Source: JBNJDJ01 sp051744845 (GTDB lineage Bacteria > Bacillota > Clostridia > Peptostreptococcales > Acidaminobacteraceae). From it: 13,347 nt of DNA. Below are positions 13,347-13,347 of the stretch, piece by piece; the first letter of the stretch is position 1, and the number at the start of each line of letters is the position of its first letter. Location of the stretch: contig JBNJDJ010000056.1 of NCBI GenBank assembly GCA_051744845.1, forward strand, positions 1 to 13,347. The letters run 5' to 3'. The notes below the pieces were generated by a model. It ran no database searches. It was given only the letters and a program-made list of their open reading frames with translations, and was not told where the DNA came from. The position numbers and the translations under genes were made by a program.

Positions 13347-13347
13347 A

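Noticed and set aside
1..13347. Defence island, toxin-antitoxin pair, CRISPR array, prophage or transposon
   Set aside because: No transposase, integrase, nuclease or repeat array was found. Every complete gene but one belongs to a recognised cellular family, and base composition looks uniform.

Overview
The window comes from a very A/T-rich, low-GC Firmicute. Codons end mostly in A or T, arginine is almost always AGA, and the ribosome binding sites are strong AGGAG types. The paired M16 proteins related to YmfF/YmfH, a YtqB/MnmM-type methyltransferase, a CBS/DRTGG-type family II pyrophosphatase and the nadA-nadB-nadC order fit an anaerobic clostridial or Tissierellia-like bacterium such as a member of the Peptoniphilaceae. 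That placement is an inference from gene content, not from a marker gene. Coding density is high: thirteen complete genes lie on the plus strand, and the tail of a probable fourteenth lies on the minus strand at the right edge. No gap exceeds about 135 bases. I see no rRNA, tRNA, CRISPR array, insertion sequence or phage gene.

Region 1 (16-4545) is a five-gene operon behind a good sigma-A-type promoter: an M16 protein lacking the zinc motif (ymfF), an M16 protein with HFLEH (ymfH), lgt, a YtqB/MnmM methyltransferase, and hpt. Genes one to four overlap by 4 to 14 bases; hpt follows after 14 bases. A probable hairpin terminator follows hpt. The cargo combines protein processing or EF-P-linked functions, lipoprotein biogenesis, tRNA modification and purine salvage.

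Region 2 (4601-7268) holds deoC, then a 93-residue membrane protein of unknown function with its own likely promoter. A textbook-looking intrinsic terminator sits only 15 bases before the next gene, yjbQ, which is tightly coupled to an AI-2E family transporter gene. There is no room for a promoter between that hairpin and yjbQ, so the pair must depend on read-through or on a promoter inside upstream coding sequence.

Region 3 (7285-12293) is the de novo NAD operon nadA-nadB-nadC (aspartate to nicotinate mononucleotide), co-transcribed with a 538-residue manganese-type pyrophosphatase that carries CBS and DRTGG regulatory domains. It starts at a perfect TTGACA -35 box and ends at a strong terminator. 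Co-expression makes biochemical sense: NadC and later NAD-forming steps release pyrophosphate, and the regulatory domains of this pyrophosphatase class sense adenine nucleotides.

Region 4 (12294-13347) is a single-gene unit for a patatin-like lipid hydrolase, with an extended -10 promoter after an almost pure A/T stretch. It ends in a hairpin that also contains the stop codon of the convergent minus-strand reading frame. Most of the window is conserved housekeeping. The points most worth checking are the complementary M16 pair, the terminator in front of yjbQ, the NAD/pyrophosphatase coupling and the orphan small membrane protein. I found no convincing undescribed system.
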